Shown one piece after another: positions 12,958 through 25,609 of a stretch of 64,000 nt of DNA. Origin of the DNA: Sipunculus nudus. Lineage: Eukaryota; Annelida; Sipuncula; Golfingiida; Sipunculidae. The notes beneath the pieces are model-generated. The model made no database searches. It was not told the DNA's origin and saw only the letters and a program-made list of their open reading frames with translations. Made by a program: the position numbers and the translations under genes. Numbering within the stretch: position 1 is the first letter of the stretch; the number at the start of each line of letters is the position of its first letter. Location of the stretch: assembly GCA_026874595.1 (NCBI GenBank), contig CM049313.1, forward strand, positions 13,761,508 to 13,825,507. The letters are read 5' to 3'.

Positions 12958-13193
12958 TATAACATAAATATAATATAAACATAAATCATATATGTATAAT
13001 AAATAATATAAAGTTCCATCAGTTCCATCACACATATTAACAAAACACCCCACAATATTTTTTTTTGGGTCATACGTTCTTGTCCGCAAAATCCGGCCGC
13101 GCGCGATTTAGGCACTTGCTAAGGCAGTCGAAACTGCGTGCACGTAGGCGTGCACGCAGGCGTGCACGCGTTTTAGGCAGTCCCGATGTTTGA

Positions 13194-15560
13194 CCATGTC
13201 ACATGACTAGATACTCTGAAAGGTCAAGGACGAGGTCGTGCTTCATTTGCTCTGAAGAAAAAATTCTCACATCGCCAAGCCGAAAACCAGGCGTGGCACT
13301 AAATACCTTCCAGGGACGTCAACATTGGATGGGGGACTTTTTTAATAGGGCTTTATCCTAAAATATAACAGCTTTGGTCATATATCATTATGTAATAATT
13401 TAATATTAAAATAGGCTTCCCCTCAATATCAATGAAAATAATAGTTAATTGTTTTTTTAATAAAGATTTGAAATATTCATTTATACAGAAGAAGCATTAA
13501 AACAGAAGCAAAAAAGTATATCATAATTAGTAAGTGAGCAATTAGCATGAATATATGTCTCCGAAATATTTTAGGTAGGGGAAACCGGGTTACTTATTTC
13601 ATTTTCTTTTTACATTTTACAATGTTTGTTCATTAGGCACATTAAATCTCAGATTCATCGTCTATACATGCTGTATTCATTACGGACTTTTATCCGAATA
13701 TGGCTAAAAAAAAGTCATTTCAACTTATCTCGCATTATTAACAAATTGTTACGTAGCCATAGGCATTTATGTTGCACTGGTAAGCCTAACTCTGGCGCAT
13801 TATATATGATGCCAGAGGGCCGAAATAGCGCTAGTTGTTAATTACTTGGTAATTAACATGGGGTAATTTATTACATATAAACTGGACCATAATTCCAGTT
13901 GCATATATTGAAATCCTCAGGGTATTTTCTGCTATGTATAAATAAAGAAAAGTAGTTAGATTAAAGTTATTTTTAATTGAACGCAATTTTTCTTTAATAA
14001 TCGCGGTTTCCCACATCATAAAACAAATTTGCATATATATAAAAAAAAGACGTTGTCTATAAAACATACAAATATCACAATATGATTGATTGCATATCAT
14101 TTTGCATGTTTTCATCTACCCGTTTTCATTACATTTCATATAATAAAAAATGGGCGATTAAGTAAATGATTGTTTGTTCAAAAACTGCAGTGTGGACTTA
14201 AGTGAAATTCGGTTGACATGAATTAAAAGTAAAATCTTTTTAGCCGAGCCATCTGGCTCCTTGATCTATCAGATATATGTTAAAAGTTATTTTTATTCCT
14301 TATGTCAAGTCTGCAAAATGTCAAACTCATCAGGAGGCGGAGCTTGTAATCCAAGGGCCTAGCTATCCACTCGTAATCAGGTTGTAAGACATCAAGCCCA
14401 CCTAACAATCCTCTTATTTATATTTTGACTTGCCCATTAATAGGCCACCCCTGTCTAAAGCTAGTAGGCTATGCTGGTTTTCAGGGCAGAGGGCCTTCAC
14501 TTTGCCTTTGGTGCTTTGAGTGTCCCCGCTATTCAGCCGTTAGTGAAGCTATTATAGTTACCTGGCGGATATAGATGTATCTCATAAGACGTTACTCTGA
14601 AAAGTCATTTTGACTATATCACGTTATACTAATAGACTGGCAGTATATGTTTTTGTTCATTAATAACAACCACTTCAAATTCGGACAGACCTTTCGGCCA
14701 TTTAATAAATTTAAGCTTAAATACCTGTGTTGTTTTAATATTATTTGTGGAAAAAATCCTATACATGGTAACCATATCACCTCGAGCAGCAATAGTTAAA
14801 CAAGACAAAACATATCAATGTTAGCAGTGTTCAAGCTCAAGAAAAATAAGCAGGTAATGGTCCCGAAAGTCATAAGGAGACCACCAGCTATACTGGTCCA
14901 TGGACAGTTGAAGAATGCATTGGTTCCCTGGTGACATATATTGTGACATACATGTGGCTTTGTTATAAACAACACGTGTGATTGACAGGTCAGTTTAAAC
15001 ACAAATTTTACATAATAATGAACTCTGGTTGTCAAAGACAACATGACTATAACAGAGTCTTGGTATTTTGCAAATTTCTGAATAATGAACATTTCCTGAT
15101 TCTTCGACGACAGTTGAAAACCAGTTTAAACGCTTATAAATAACGGCAGGGCACACTGACAGGTCAAGTTAAATTTCCCCCATTTAATCTACTCCTTAAT
15201 AAAGGGATTAGATAAAATAAAATCTAGTGAACCATGAACTGCATATATATCAAGTGACGAGGCTTGCATTTAAAAGGACGAGAAAGGAACCGAAAATTCG
15301 AAAATTCTTCTTTTAAAAGCCTCGCTGCTCTCGAAAGGAAATAGGATTAACGATGAAAAATGACCTGATGAGATAATGTTACTGTACGCTAATGTTAGCA
15401 TATTAGGGAAACGTTTAAAATGATATGCCCAACGTACATATCAAGGCACTAGTAGTATATACTTCTTGAAAAATGTCTGACTTATCTTATCCGTATCTTC
15501 AATTATCCGAACAAATTTTATGCTCCAAAACCATTCGGATATTCGAGGGTCTACTATATA
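13194..15560. other. No recognisable gene
   Basis: The beginning (13194 onward) is the stretch that would have adjoined the glutaredoxin promoter before the 9652-13184 insertion. Short AT-rich open frames occur at 13626-13841 (+), 13831-14115 (-) and 14796-15092 (-), but none shows a domain or splice-bounded coding pattern. Confidence 0.5.
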
Positions 15561-15562
15561 AC

Positions 15563-15565
<3 letters not shown>

Positions 15566-15619
<54 letters not shown>

Positions 15620-15637
15620 TTATTTATTTATATATTC

Positions 15638-15680
<43 letters not shown>
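15566..15680. repeat. (TA)n followed by (GA)n microsatellite
   Basis: A TA run of about 50 bp, a short TTTA stretch and then about 40 bp of GA. The same compound order, TA then GA, occurs at 28982-29070. Confidence 0.95.
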
Positions 15681-15684
<4 letters not shown>

Positions 15685-15689
15685 AAGAT

Positions 15690-18600
15690 AGAGAGAAACC
15701 GAGAGTAGAATAGTGGTATGAACTGTTGGTAAAATCATATTCGATGATATGAAGATGAGAGCGTCCTATGTTCGATTATTAATCGATTATTTTATATATC
15801 GTCTATATTATCGTGAACTCTGTCATATAGAATAATACCTTAAACATTGACCAAATAAAGTAAGTCTGACTTCTAGATCACGCTTAAACGTCGAGGAAAT
15901 GGCCGGGTTGTTGACACATATTCGTTGCATAAGGTTCAATTTAAAATTAATCTGTTTGCTAATTTAGGAACCGTCTTTCTTATACTAAGTATATCTGACA
16001 GAATAAGAGTATGTAATCTGGATATGTTACTTCTTTGGATGTGCAAATATAAACGTTTGTGATCGATTATGCAAAATGCCATGTTTGCTTAAATATGCGG
16101 TTAGGCGAAATCTAACTACACACTCACCAGACTATACAATACCGCCATCTGATGGGGAAACAATAGACCAAATAAAAGAGATGAAATATATGCTGAATAA
16201 TGTCCTGATAAGATAACTCATGATCACGTGATCAGGTTGCCCATTGCGTGGATGTAAACTTATTTGACATCTGTACAATACAATACAAATGTGTAACAAG
16301 ATACTGCAGCTGAAAGACCAATATCAAACCGAGTACAGGCAGTATAAGTACCTCAAACATTCTACAATAAAACCGTATATAGCACCAAAGGTGTGTTTAA
16401 ATTTACATTTGGGAATGGCTATAATCACACCGATCTAGCCATCGACTGATGTTGTGACTAGAATCTAGATATTTTAAATGACAATTCAGGACGTATAATA
16501 TCTTGAAACTGGTCACTTGGAATTTCAGGTCTCACGATCGAGATTTTGTTTCATCACTGAAAGCACATTTTATTTTAGAAACTGTTAAACATCAGGGCTG
16601 GGTATCGGTCAGTTCATTTAGGTGCCATGCGTATTACGATATATTTAAAGCATTACCCGATACGTTTTAATGATACACTTTAATATTTGTGTATTATTTC
16701 TAATTAAAAGCTCTGTGAATATATTTTTTCATGAACAAAAAGGACCGTAATATTTGTCTAAAATCGCGCACACGTGCCTGCTTGTCGTGGAAGCTCCGAG
16801 AACTATATTTACATTCCTTGTTCAGTCTATTCAACGACAATCTTATTCAGGTCTTAAAGGTCAATATATAAAAAAAAGTTAGGGACGTATGAATCGTTTC
16901 TAGTTTTTAGCAGTTTTTGTGTTTCATAGATACAACGATACAACATGCATGGCGTACCGATAACCGTATCGATGTATATGTATATTGATATAGCCTTATT
17001 AAGCATAAACCAATGTCTGTTTCATGAGTTATGCACGCACGAATGATCAATAATATTTTAACTTTCTAAATCTTCAATCGTAGACTATCATCTGATAACA
17101 AGAACATGACTGGATAAAACATTTATTCGGAAATAGTAAAACTGTATGGCACAATGAAAAAGAATATGCAACAGTGAGGGGGCTGACCCTTTGAGTGAGG
17201 CTATATCCCCGAAATAGCAACGTTGGCAGTAGGTGTGTATATAGTCACTGAAGGTGCAGAGGTCTTAATTGGTCCGCCATAATGTGTGATACATGTATAT
17301 CGTATAATTCATCTATACGATGGAGGAACGCTGTCTCAATCATGTCGCGCCTACCCTGCCCATCATTTAAATCTGTATAATGCACTGTAAAATCATGTTG
17401 CCATGAAAACCTTAGCCATATAAAAACAAGGGAACGGGATACCTACTTCTTATTTTATTTAAGACCCAATTTATCAAAATTTTTGACAATATTGCATGTT
17501 TCCCAAGATTTCAGTCCAAATCGATGGCAGCCATTGGTGAGCTGGTCATTCGTCAGCTGTCACACTAGCCCATAAGAATGGAATCCTCAATTGCCTTTTT
17601 TAGTGACTTGCGCAGTTAGTCCATAGATTGCCCCTGCAGTTACCTATGATTATAACAGTCTATACACTATTGTGTTTTAACTGATTTCCTTTGATTAATG
17701 TCCAATACATGTATGTGTGTTGAATATTTGACCATTGAAAAAAATGACTGTTCTATTCACAGCAATATTTTGCGTAAAGGAAATGAAAATATTTACAGAA
17801 CAGTACACAGACTTGATACATTATACAGGGCTGCCTCAATAACACAAGAAAGCTATTGGGCTGTACATGCTTTCTTTCTCTCAGGATAAATAAATCAATT
17901 ATTGTTGTTACAGGTACTACATGCTTTCCAGAATAGTTATTTGATATTACAGACCTTTCAACAAACAATGTTATGAACACATTTGTATGTTACAACTATA
18001 GGAACTATTTTTATTCAATTTCCTTTCTACGAGTAATAGATCGTTTCGTGTTATATTCCCAATTAACTCTTTGGTGGGCCGGCGACAGACTTAGATCTCT
18101 GTTGCGTCGCCATCGGCGGCTATAGTGTCAAACGAGAAAGAGTCTATGTAAAGGGAAATTTAGAATTTTTGTATTAGTTTTTACTTCCATACTAGGATTT
18201 CACCCCTGTATGTGCAGCTTTATTGCTAAATTTGAATATTTATTTCTGGTGAAGAAATTGCTATATATTGCTTGCTCATGCAGTTATATTGGTCTTTTGA
18301 CAGAATATACACAAGGCACACTCTCTCGTAGATGTATACAGTGCTCAGTATACGTCACTCGACCGTTATTACCAGGAGGGAAATATTTGCATGTCATTGA
18401 CAATATATAAAGGCAGAGTGATAAATCAAACATTTAAATATGTGTGAAACAAGGTCCCCGAACAAACAAAACCTCGCCATGCCTCTTCAAAGCACTGTCT
18501 GAACCTTTCAACCAATTCTTAACAAAATATCAGTATCTCGCTCGACTTTTACTCGTGTAACCTCCGTGTGTATAATACTGTTTAAAACTTCCATGTTTCT

Positions 18601-19398
18601 TTTTTTTTCAAGCTGTGTACCCATTCATCCGTTTTTCCGGCAACGACAATCCAGCAATGGTAAAAAAATTGGTCGCATGATATTTAATTTGAGTGTAAAC
18701 ATACGCACAGTGCGGCAACGACAATGCGGTATGACCATCCCACTATGTTGCCGGACATAACCGTTCGGCGCCACTCCCATAAAATGACGTCACTACTACC
18801 ATTCACAGGCATCCTTTGCCACTGTGGTGCCCCAAAAAGGCAAAATATCGGATAAAAATGGTAAATAAAGGTATTATGGAGAAATGCTGTCTATACACAC
18901 GATAATATAGTCCTAACAACCCTCATTTTTTGTAAGGTTTCGGAAATAAATTCCATTACGTTCATTTCTGTCTTCGTCTTTGATTAAAACATTGGACCCA
19001 GTATACCCCTTTGCTTCTTCATCCTGCCGGTACGGTAATTTAAGGCAAAGGCAATATTAAGAAGGATATCGTCGCACTGAACGTCCATCAGGATGAACAT
19101 CGAACCTGAAATTTTGCCGGAATCATGTGTACACCCAAAACGCATTGTTGTTGACGTTGACGTTGCCGGATAATCGTATGAATGTGTACATTATAGATCC
19201 CGCCTCTTCCTTTATTACCGCATGTTATAACACTCCTGTACAAATTACCTTCGGATCTGTGGGTGGGTCACTGGGATTATGTCTTCATGGCGGTATAATA
19301 TGCCATTTTAGTAACTTGTATGTAACCTCCTTGTCTAACATGATGACTTAAAAATAACGTTCTGCCACTTGGATACAAATAGCCATATAAACATCATA
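15690..19398. other. No recognisable gene
   Basis: About 3.7 kb of AT-rich DNA with only short, uncharacteristic open frames (for example 17698-17889, 18210-18410, 19127-19351 on the plus strand). A dispersed repeat at 18033-18150 is listed separately. Confidence 0.5.
18033..18150 (+). repeat. GC-rich dispersed repeat Z, copy 1
   Basis: Contains CTCTTTGGTGGGCCGGCGAC and GTTGCGTCGCCATCGGCGGC. The reverse complement of the same text occurs at 36470-36580, including the flanking GAGTAA..AGATCGT and TATAACCCC-like parts. It could be a MITE or part of a larger element; the ends were not defined. Confidence 0.6.
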
Positions 19399-19626
19399 TA
19401 CAGTAAAACCTGGGAATAACGACCACCAACGGGACCAGGTTAGAGTAGTCGCATTTCCGAGGTGGTCACCTAAGTGAGGTTTTGACTCCCAAGTGTCTTT
19501 CAACAGCTCGTTGCTGACTCGGCCGTATGTTGTTAGGTTTAAGTGCTCGTGCCGGGCACGAAGCTATTCAATATAATTTCGAGGTGTTTGCTATATTGAG
19601 GTGGTCGTTAGACGAGGTTTACTGTA
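19399..19626. mobile_element. MITE with TA duplication, directly 3' of the LRR gene
   Basis: The element is 19401-19624 (224 bp). Left end CAGTAAAACCTGGGAATAAC and reversed right end CAGTAAACCTCGTCTAACG share the start and continue as CGACCACC. TA dinucleotides flank both sides (19399-19400, 19625-19626), as for Tc1/mariner-type elements. It begins only five bases after the LRR stop codon, counting the TA duplication, so it forms part of that gene's 3' untranslated region or displaces it. Confidence 0.85.
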
Positions 19627-19631
19627 CTGTA

Positions 19632-22600
19632 TTATTGCCTCATTGCTCGTACATACGGCGGCATTAGGTCTTCTAACGGTCCTGCAGTCTTGAGTGATAA
19701 ATTACTGGAGGATGCGGAGACGGGCCGCGGATTCTTGTCAATATACAAAGCCTGCTTCTCAAACGTTCCGTTTGAATAATGAAACCCATTTGGCTCTAAG
19801 AATGTCACTCGCCTGCGGAGGTCTTGGTTTGACTTGTTGCGTCCTATACGGACCATGCGCAGATTGTCCAGCGACATGACGGCGGCCGGGAGGTGATCCA
19901 CCCAGTTATTGGACAAATCCAGCTTTTCCAATCGCTTCATTTTACGGAAGCTATCTGGCAAGGAGGACAAGTAATTGCTGCTGATATTTAGCGTCTTGAC
20001 GCTGGATAGTCTCCCCATGCTGTTCGTAAACACAGTCAGAAAGTTACGGCTCAGATCGAGCTCGTCTAAATTTGGCACTTTCACCAGACACCCCGGAAGT
20101 GACGTAAGAAAATTCCCACCAAGAAGCAGACGCCGCAGACCGTTTAGATGGACTGGATTTAAATCCACTTGTACTAACACATTATCCGCTGCATCCAGCA
20201 GTTCTAAGCTTGTCAGTTGACTGACACAATTCGGTAACGTCACAAGTAAATTTCCCCGCAGATCGAGGTGACGTAAGCACTTCATGTGCCCCAGGCTGGC
20301 AGGCAAGTCTGTTAAAGCATTATGGCTTACATCCAGCCACGTCATTTTTTTTAGTATTCCGAAATCTACTGGAAGTTTGTAAAGCATGTTACAACACAAG
20401 TTCATTTTCCTGAGTCTGCAGGATTTACATATCGTTGGAGGCAGGAACTCTAGACTGTTGAAACTTGCCTCCAACATCGCAAGCTGTCGTAATTCACCAA
20501 TGCTTTTCGGGAGCTGAACGATCTGGTTCCTCTCAAGGTACAGTTCCCTAACATTTTGCAATTTACTGATCCAGGCAGGGATACCCTGCAACAAATTGTT
20601 GCTCAAGTTTAACACGACCAGATTGTTTAAGAAAGAAAGCGTTTTCGGCAGTTTAGTCAAATGGTTTTTACTAACATTTAGCACCACGAGGTCTCCAAGG
20701 AGACCAATCTTTGATGGAAGTTCCCGTATTCGATTATCCCTGAGGTTTAATATATTCAAACAAGTCTTCAGGAACACGTGGTCAGGTACTTCATCCAGGT
20801 GGCGCTCACTTAAATTTAGCACGTGACCACAGCCCCACGGGAACTGGAGTTGGTCGTCGTTGTGCATGACGGAACGGTGTAATATTTCGCTGCTCTTTGT
20901 CTTTGCGACGATATAGGAGTTGAGGTCGTATAGACGATCCATCGAAACTTCAGACCTGGCACTCGTGGTGCTGCGGTGACCCATGGAACTAAACGTGTCA
21001 CTGGCACTCGACTTGCCCAACCTGCGAGGAAAAATATATATTAACTATAAATAAGTTAAGAAGCCGTTTAACTCTATAAATATGTCCTGTAAATGATATT
21101 TTCTCCCTGGATGATATAAAAATAGTATTTGTAAACATCCATTTGTGTTCCTTAAACAACTTTCCCGGGAAACCTATTTAGTGACGCAGCAAGAATCCTC
21201 CGATCTTATCAATACTATCTATGACAATGTGCGTGTTGTATACCTGTGTATGTGTTGAAAAGCACTGAAGTCACAGTCTATCCGGGAATCTATACCTGAA
21301 AATTATCCAGATATATTGACATGAGCAATAACAGGTTTATGGCGAAATATATTAATTTTCGGCTCTAATATTCTTGTAAACATTATGTTACTTAAAAAGA
21401 TATACTGTATCGAATTCTGTTAAACTGTCCTGCTTTTCAGTGTAGGCAATTTCAACGCAGACTCCTGAAATAAAAAATGGAATGGTAAAATGCATCTCAT
21501 AAACTATATGTTTAGTATTGTCTAAATATAAAAAAATATTCATTTTCTGAAGATTGGTCAACTGCTAAGTCATATTGTTATTTCCATCATGACACAAAAC
21601 GTGTTGTTGCCATAGTTATTCAGTAAGGAAAGGTATCATCATAATTGTCCCATCAACCCATGCGGCGTGTATACACAGCTACGCGTAAACGTCCGCTGAG
21701 GACCAACAAACGCTCATTTTCCAGCAAAGTTCGTAAGACTGTTGATTGATACAGAGGATTTTGGGAAGCTGGTATACTTCTTTTCTTTAATTTTGTACCC
21801 TTCATATATATTTACTTCTTTTATATTAATTTCCAATTAATTACGAGTGGACATGTTCTGGGCACATTGCGCAGAATCGGACTCGCAAGCGTACGACCCT
21901 GCTGTTCAGGTATTATTGCCATGGAATCAAAATCTGACCCCAACAATGCACCGGCGCTTCTTAATACATCAGCGGCGTAGGTATAAATGCAGTGAAGAAG
22001 ATAATGTAGTCCGTGCATCTGAGTTGGATAAGAATTGTTTAAAGGTAAATTACATAAACATGGGTCTTTTGTGGTAAGGACTTTACGGAATGAGTAATAT
22101 TTTGTAAGCATGCGCGTGGGGAATGTAAACAGGTGTTTCCTTGAAATATAACAAATTTTGATTTTAAAGCTTGACAGTTGAGACAAGTAGTCCCGACCGT
22201 CCCACAGTGCCCAAACAGAAGATATTCGTTTCGAGTAGAAACGACCTCTGGCGGAAGGGAGATATCTTGGGACCACCTTCTTCCGGGTTTCGACATACAC
22301 AGACTTAACATTTGGAATTAAAACCATTGTTATGCATGATATGTAATTAAGAAAGCGGGACTTCAGAAGGAGGGCAGAAAATCAGTTCATAATATTCATT
22401 CATATTGTTCGATTTTAATTTGGGGCCATGTATTAGATTTTTTTAGAAATGTTTGGTAATATTTTCAAAATAAACATGGAGATTGGCTTCACCGATAAAA
22501 TCACTTTCAACATATTACACAAAAATACATAGCTTTATTATTCGAATATAAGCATGTAGCCCAATGTTCAATGTGCATGGAAAAATTATCATGAGAGCAT

Positions 22601-23394
22601 AATTGTCCGTGATATTCGAGAAAAATTTAATAGATTGATGATTATTGCTTTAATCTGTGCATTTCAAAATAAAATCAGAACCCCTCTGAAATGTTAAAAA
22701 TACACATGTTCTATAATTGCAGCATTAATTTTTTTTAAATGCAAATAATTATAACTATGCGACCTTTTGGCATTTAAAAGTTAAAACTCGCATACCTTGG
22801 CTGTTATAGTTATTCATATTGTATTTCATGTGACAATAAACCAGATATAATATCTGAGATGGCTACATTAGCTTGCTTACTGGTGAAACCATTTGCAAGA
22901 CTTGTGTAAGATCGCTACGTGAAATACGTAGCCTAATAAAACTTTATTGCATGTTTGTGTTTGAATGTGTGTTTGGATTACGGCATGAGATGACATCTAA
23001 TCCCCCACCATGACTATTCGTCAACCACAACACAAACAGTCTCTTCCCACACTTTATATATGGTGTAGAATTACGCCGCCCCGTGTCAGTACCTGCTATA
23101 GATTCGACGTCACGCCCAGCAGCCACGGTGCGTGTAACTACGTTACTATCTGCCGCGCTCGGCGTGCTTCTCAATGATACACGTGTCTTATAAGAGCCTG
23201 CATATGCTGTTGCCGAGGTGCTTTAACACATGCACTATTGTAACACCAGTACTGGCTGCCGTGTAGGCATGCAGTAGAATTCTTCAGTTATCCAATATGA
23301 CGTGAGGGGACCAATAATGTCGTGTAATCGCCACCTGACAATTTTCTATCCCGCGACCAAAATAGACACACGATTTTGTATTTAGTAATCTTTA

Positions 23395-23443
<49 letters not shown>

Positions 23444-24161
23444 TGAAATTTCCATCAAGATTTGATATGTTAAATCAGAAAATAACATGCACTTCATAAC
23501 ACGTGATTTAAGTTTAGTGACGTCATTGACGTAAATTAAGGCCAAGGTTTATATCTCAAAGGGCCATGTGTGTGACGTATTGAATGTTTAGCTTAGTATC
23601 AGTGTTCCTTTTTGGCACAAGACCCCAAACTGGAAGTACAAAGTGAGACCCGACAGAGTCTAAGCTATAATAAATCCTGCATGAGCTGAGAAAAAAATCA
23701 ACATAAGAGATTCAGTCCGTGTTCCTTTGGGAGACTTTTTGAGATCAAAATAATGAAATGACATTCTTTGTAAAACTTGCATTTCTTTGTTGAACATATA
23801 GCGATTGACACTCACGGCGGGAATCCTGAACTTTTAATGCTGGGGACGACAACGGTTAATTAAATCACCAGCAATTAATTACGCACTTTTACGTGCATAT
23901 TTTGTATATAATAGCTGAAGATTTATGAAAAGTTTGACGATTAATCAGGTAAAACTCTTTTCAATAGTCCATCCTCTTTTTTTTACGTAGCTCGGATTGC
24001 TGTTTTAATTTGTCATGGTAAAACTTTAGTTTTGCTGAAATTAGAATTAATTAAATTGCTTAATTAGATTTATAATGTTTGTAGATTATACTCCGGTGAA
24101 TTTTAAATGCCCACATACAGATAAATAGCTTTCCTTACCTGGAAATCTGTTTAACCAACAT
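19632..24161 (-). CDS. Leucine-rich-repeat protein, 14-15 LRRs, 470 residues
   Basis: Coding exons are 24139-24161 and 19632-21021. The first encodes MLVKQIS plus two bases of an arginine codon. The intron has donor CAG|GTAAGG (minus strand) and acceptor TTTTTCCTCGCAG and keeps the frame. The main exon opens with a TTG, so the upstream exon supplies the ATG unless the ATG at 20984 is used. Residues about 1-75 are Ser/Thr-rich with no repeats. From about residue 78 to 405 there are 14 full 23-residue repeats of the form LxxLxLxxNxLxxLPxxI plus a partial one. A tail of about 65 residues follows, ending PPYVRAMRQ. There is no signal peptide or membrane segment, so it is probably an intracellular scaffold of the SHOC2-like, plant-type LRR style. 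I do not recognise a specific orthologue. Confidence 0.9.
21022..24138 (-). other. Intron 1 of the LRR gene
   Basis: A 3.1-kb intron. It contains a TA microsatellite at 23398-23440 and open frames on both strands near 21821-22330 without any recognisable domain. At 21921 an ATG in the context TTGCCATGG opens a frame of only about 19 codons before a stop; I could not extend it by splicing. Confidence 0.7.
23398..23440. repeat. (TA)n microsatellite
   Basis: An uninterrupted TA run of about 43 bp in the LRR gene intron. Confidence 0.95.
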
Positions 24162-24320
24162 TTTGCTCGACTGCTTCGTGTTCGGACTGCAGTGAGACCT
24201 AACGTTTAAACTCTCATTACAAAATAGTTCCTGGGAGCTGAGGGCGGGACATCATGTCCACAAACAGAGGCAGTGACATACCTGGAGTAACCCCCACCAA
24301 ATCCCGCTAGGTTTATATAG
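24162..24320 (-). promoter_or_regulatory. Probable 5' untranslated region and core promoter of the LRR gene
   Basis: Directly upstream of the start codon at 24161. On the minus strand it holds a CCCGCCCT GC-box-like motif near 24241-24248 and, farther up, a TATATAAACC match near 24312-24321 (plus-strand GGTTTATATA). The placement is suggestive of a TATA promoter, but the transcription start cannot be fixed from sequence. Confidence 0.35.
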
Positions 24321-25500
24321 CTAATTAATATTTACCTTTCACCAGGGCATTGATACTTGCGTAAATATACGGCCACTATGCCGGTGGTCTAAATCCAATA
24401 AAGGGCACCTGATACATGTATTCATCCGCTTTTAATATTTCCATGGGACCAAGCACTACTTCTCACGAAGATGTCTTTTCGCTTTGGGTATCTTCACTAT
24501 TGGGTGTTACATCCCGGTAGGTCATTCATATGTCGCGATCACTCCATTAACCAGAACTCTGACCTGCCTGATACACTGTGTACTGTCAGACATCAGTGTG
24601 TGCTGCTGGTTGCGTGTATTGAACACACTTTATGCAGGAGAACTTTACAATTCCCTATCACCTAAACAACCTCTGTATCTTCACTGATTGCTATCTCAGC
24701 ATTCAAATATAAATGACGTTCTGTACCATATTTAACAACCTGTACCGTGTTGTTGTTAGTTGAACATACCACTGTGTATAAAAAATAAGAGATGGTTACA
24801 TACACGAGAGCTTGGTTAAATTTTCACCTTGAAATAACTGTCTGACCCAGTAAAAAACGGAAAAGTAAATTTTTTATTAGTACTATTCACTACAATAAAT
24901 GGTCTGGAGAACAATTAATATTCCAGCACCCCCCCCCCCCCCCCCAAATTCTGGTTTAGAAATATGCAACGGATTAAAACAAGGTAGTCCTTTAAGAAGA
25001 ACATATGTTTTCTTGCCCATGAACAATACCAGAATACTAAGGTGTCTGTATAGATGTTTACTTTGTAAATTATTGATAGATATAACGTATAACGTTAAAT
25101 AGGCAAATAATCAAACATTATGCTGAGCACTCTTTATGCAATTTATCTTAGTTTAAAATTAAGAAAGTTTTTTTTATTTTCTTTGGTCCAACTTCATAAA
25201 GGAAAAGTTATGTACAAATTTGTGGTTAAGGATTGCTTTTTGAAATGAATTTTGAAAATGATGATGTCAGTTTTACCCTTAGGTAAAGCTATGACCGGAA
25301 CCTTAAACGTAGTCTTAAACTTAACTCTAAATTAAACCAATTTTTTTATTTAATTCTAGGCTGTAGTGGATCAATTTAGTGTACTTTAAAATATAACGCA
25401 AAGTCCCGCGCTGTTTTCGGTATTTAATTCTTCCAATTATGTATGTACATGTATAGTCGTCATGACAGAATTCAGTTGTTGTCCACCTGTCTAGCTCTGC
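24321..25500. other. Intergenic, no gene seen
   Basis: Contains a homopolymer C run at about 24928-24945. Overlapping short plus-strand frames at 24471-24687 and 24899-25102 show no domain. Confidence 0.5.
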
Positions 25501-25501
25501 A

Positions 25502-25609
25502 ATGCTTACCATATCACAGAAGAAAATGGTGACGTCACTGGACGGTCTGTCTTCGTCCGATATTGAACCATTGCTGAAAGAGATACCCTCGGATCATGCC
25601 CGGACACAG
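25502..25609 (+). CDS. Candidate first exon of an unidentified gene
   Basis: ATG at 25502 opens 36 codons that stay open up to a good donor (ACACAG|GTACCT at 25609/25610). The peptide is hydrophilic, with an LSSSDIEPLLKEIPSDH stretch and a coding-like acidic composition. A second stretch at 25866-25983, preceded by TTCTTCATTTAG, is open for about 40 acidic codons (EMGDSAFPRQDEF region) before TAG, but the phases do not join simply: only a weak acceptor at AATGAG|ATGGGT keeps the frame. I do not recognise the product. It may be the start of a short gene, a gene remnant or chance. Confidence 0.25.

Larger units (their letters stand above)
9643..13193. mobile_element. Non-autonomous DNA transposon, 9-bp target duplication (Mutator-like?)
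   Basis: The element proper spans 9652-13184 (3533 bp). Its ends are inverted: the left starts GGGAATGCCTAAAACGCG and the right end, reversed, reads GGGACTGCCTAAAACGCG. The match runs about 50 bp, through CAGTTTCGACTGCCTT and AAGTGCCTAAA, with a short GTGCACGC expansion at the right end. The 9-mer GATGTTTGA stands directly outside both ends (9643-9651 and 13185-13193). A 9-bp duplication is usual for Mutator-like elements, but no transposase is encoded, so the superfamily is an inference. Further inverted blocks lie inside (9700-9880 against 11090-11240; 11245-11320 against 13030-13110). A SINE and a CATTC-rich tract sit within it. Confidence 0.88.

Noticed and set aside
21821-22327. 168-codon minus-strand open frame in the LRR intron
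   Set aside because: No domain or repeated feature; overlapping frames on both strands are similarly open, as expected by chance.
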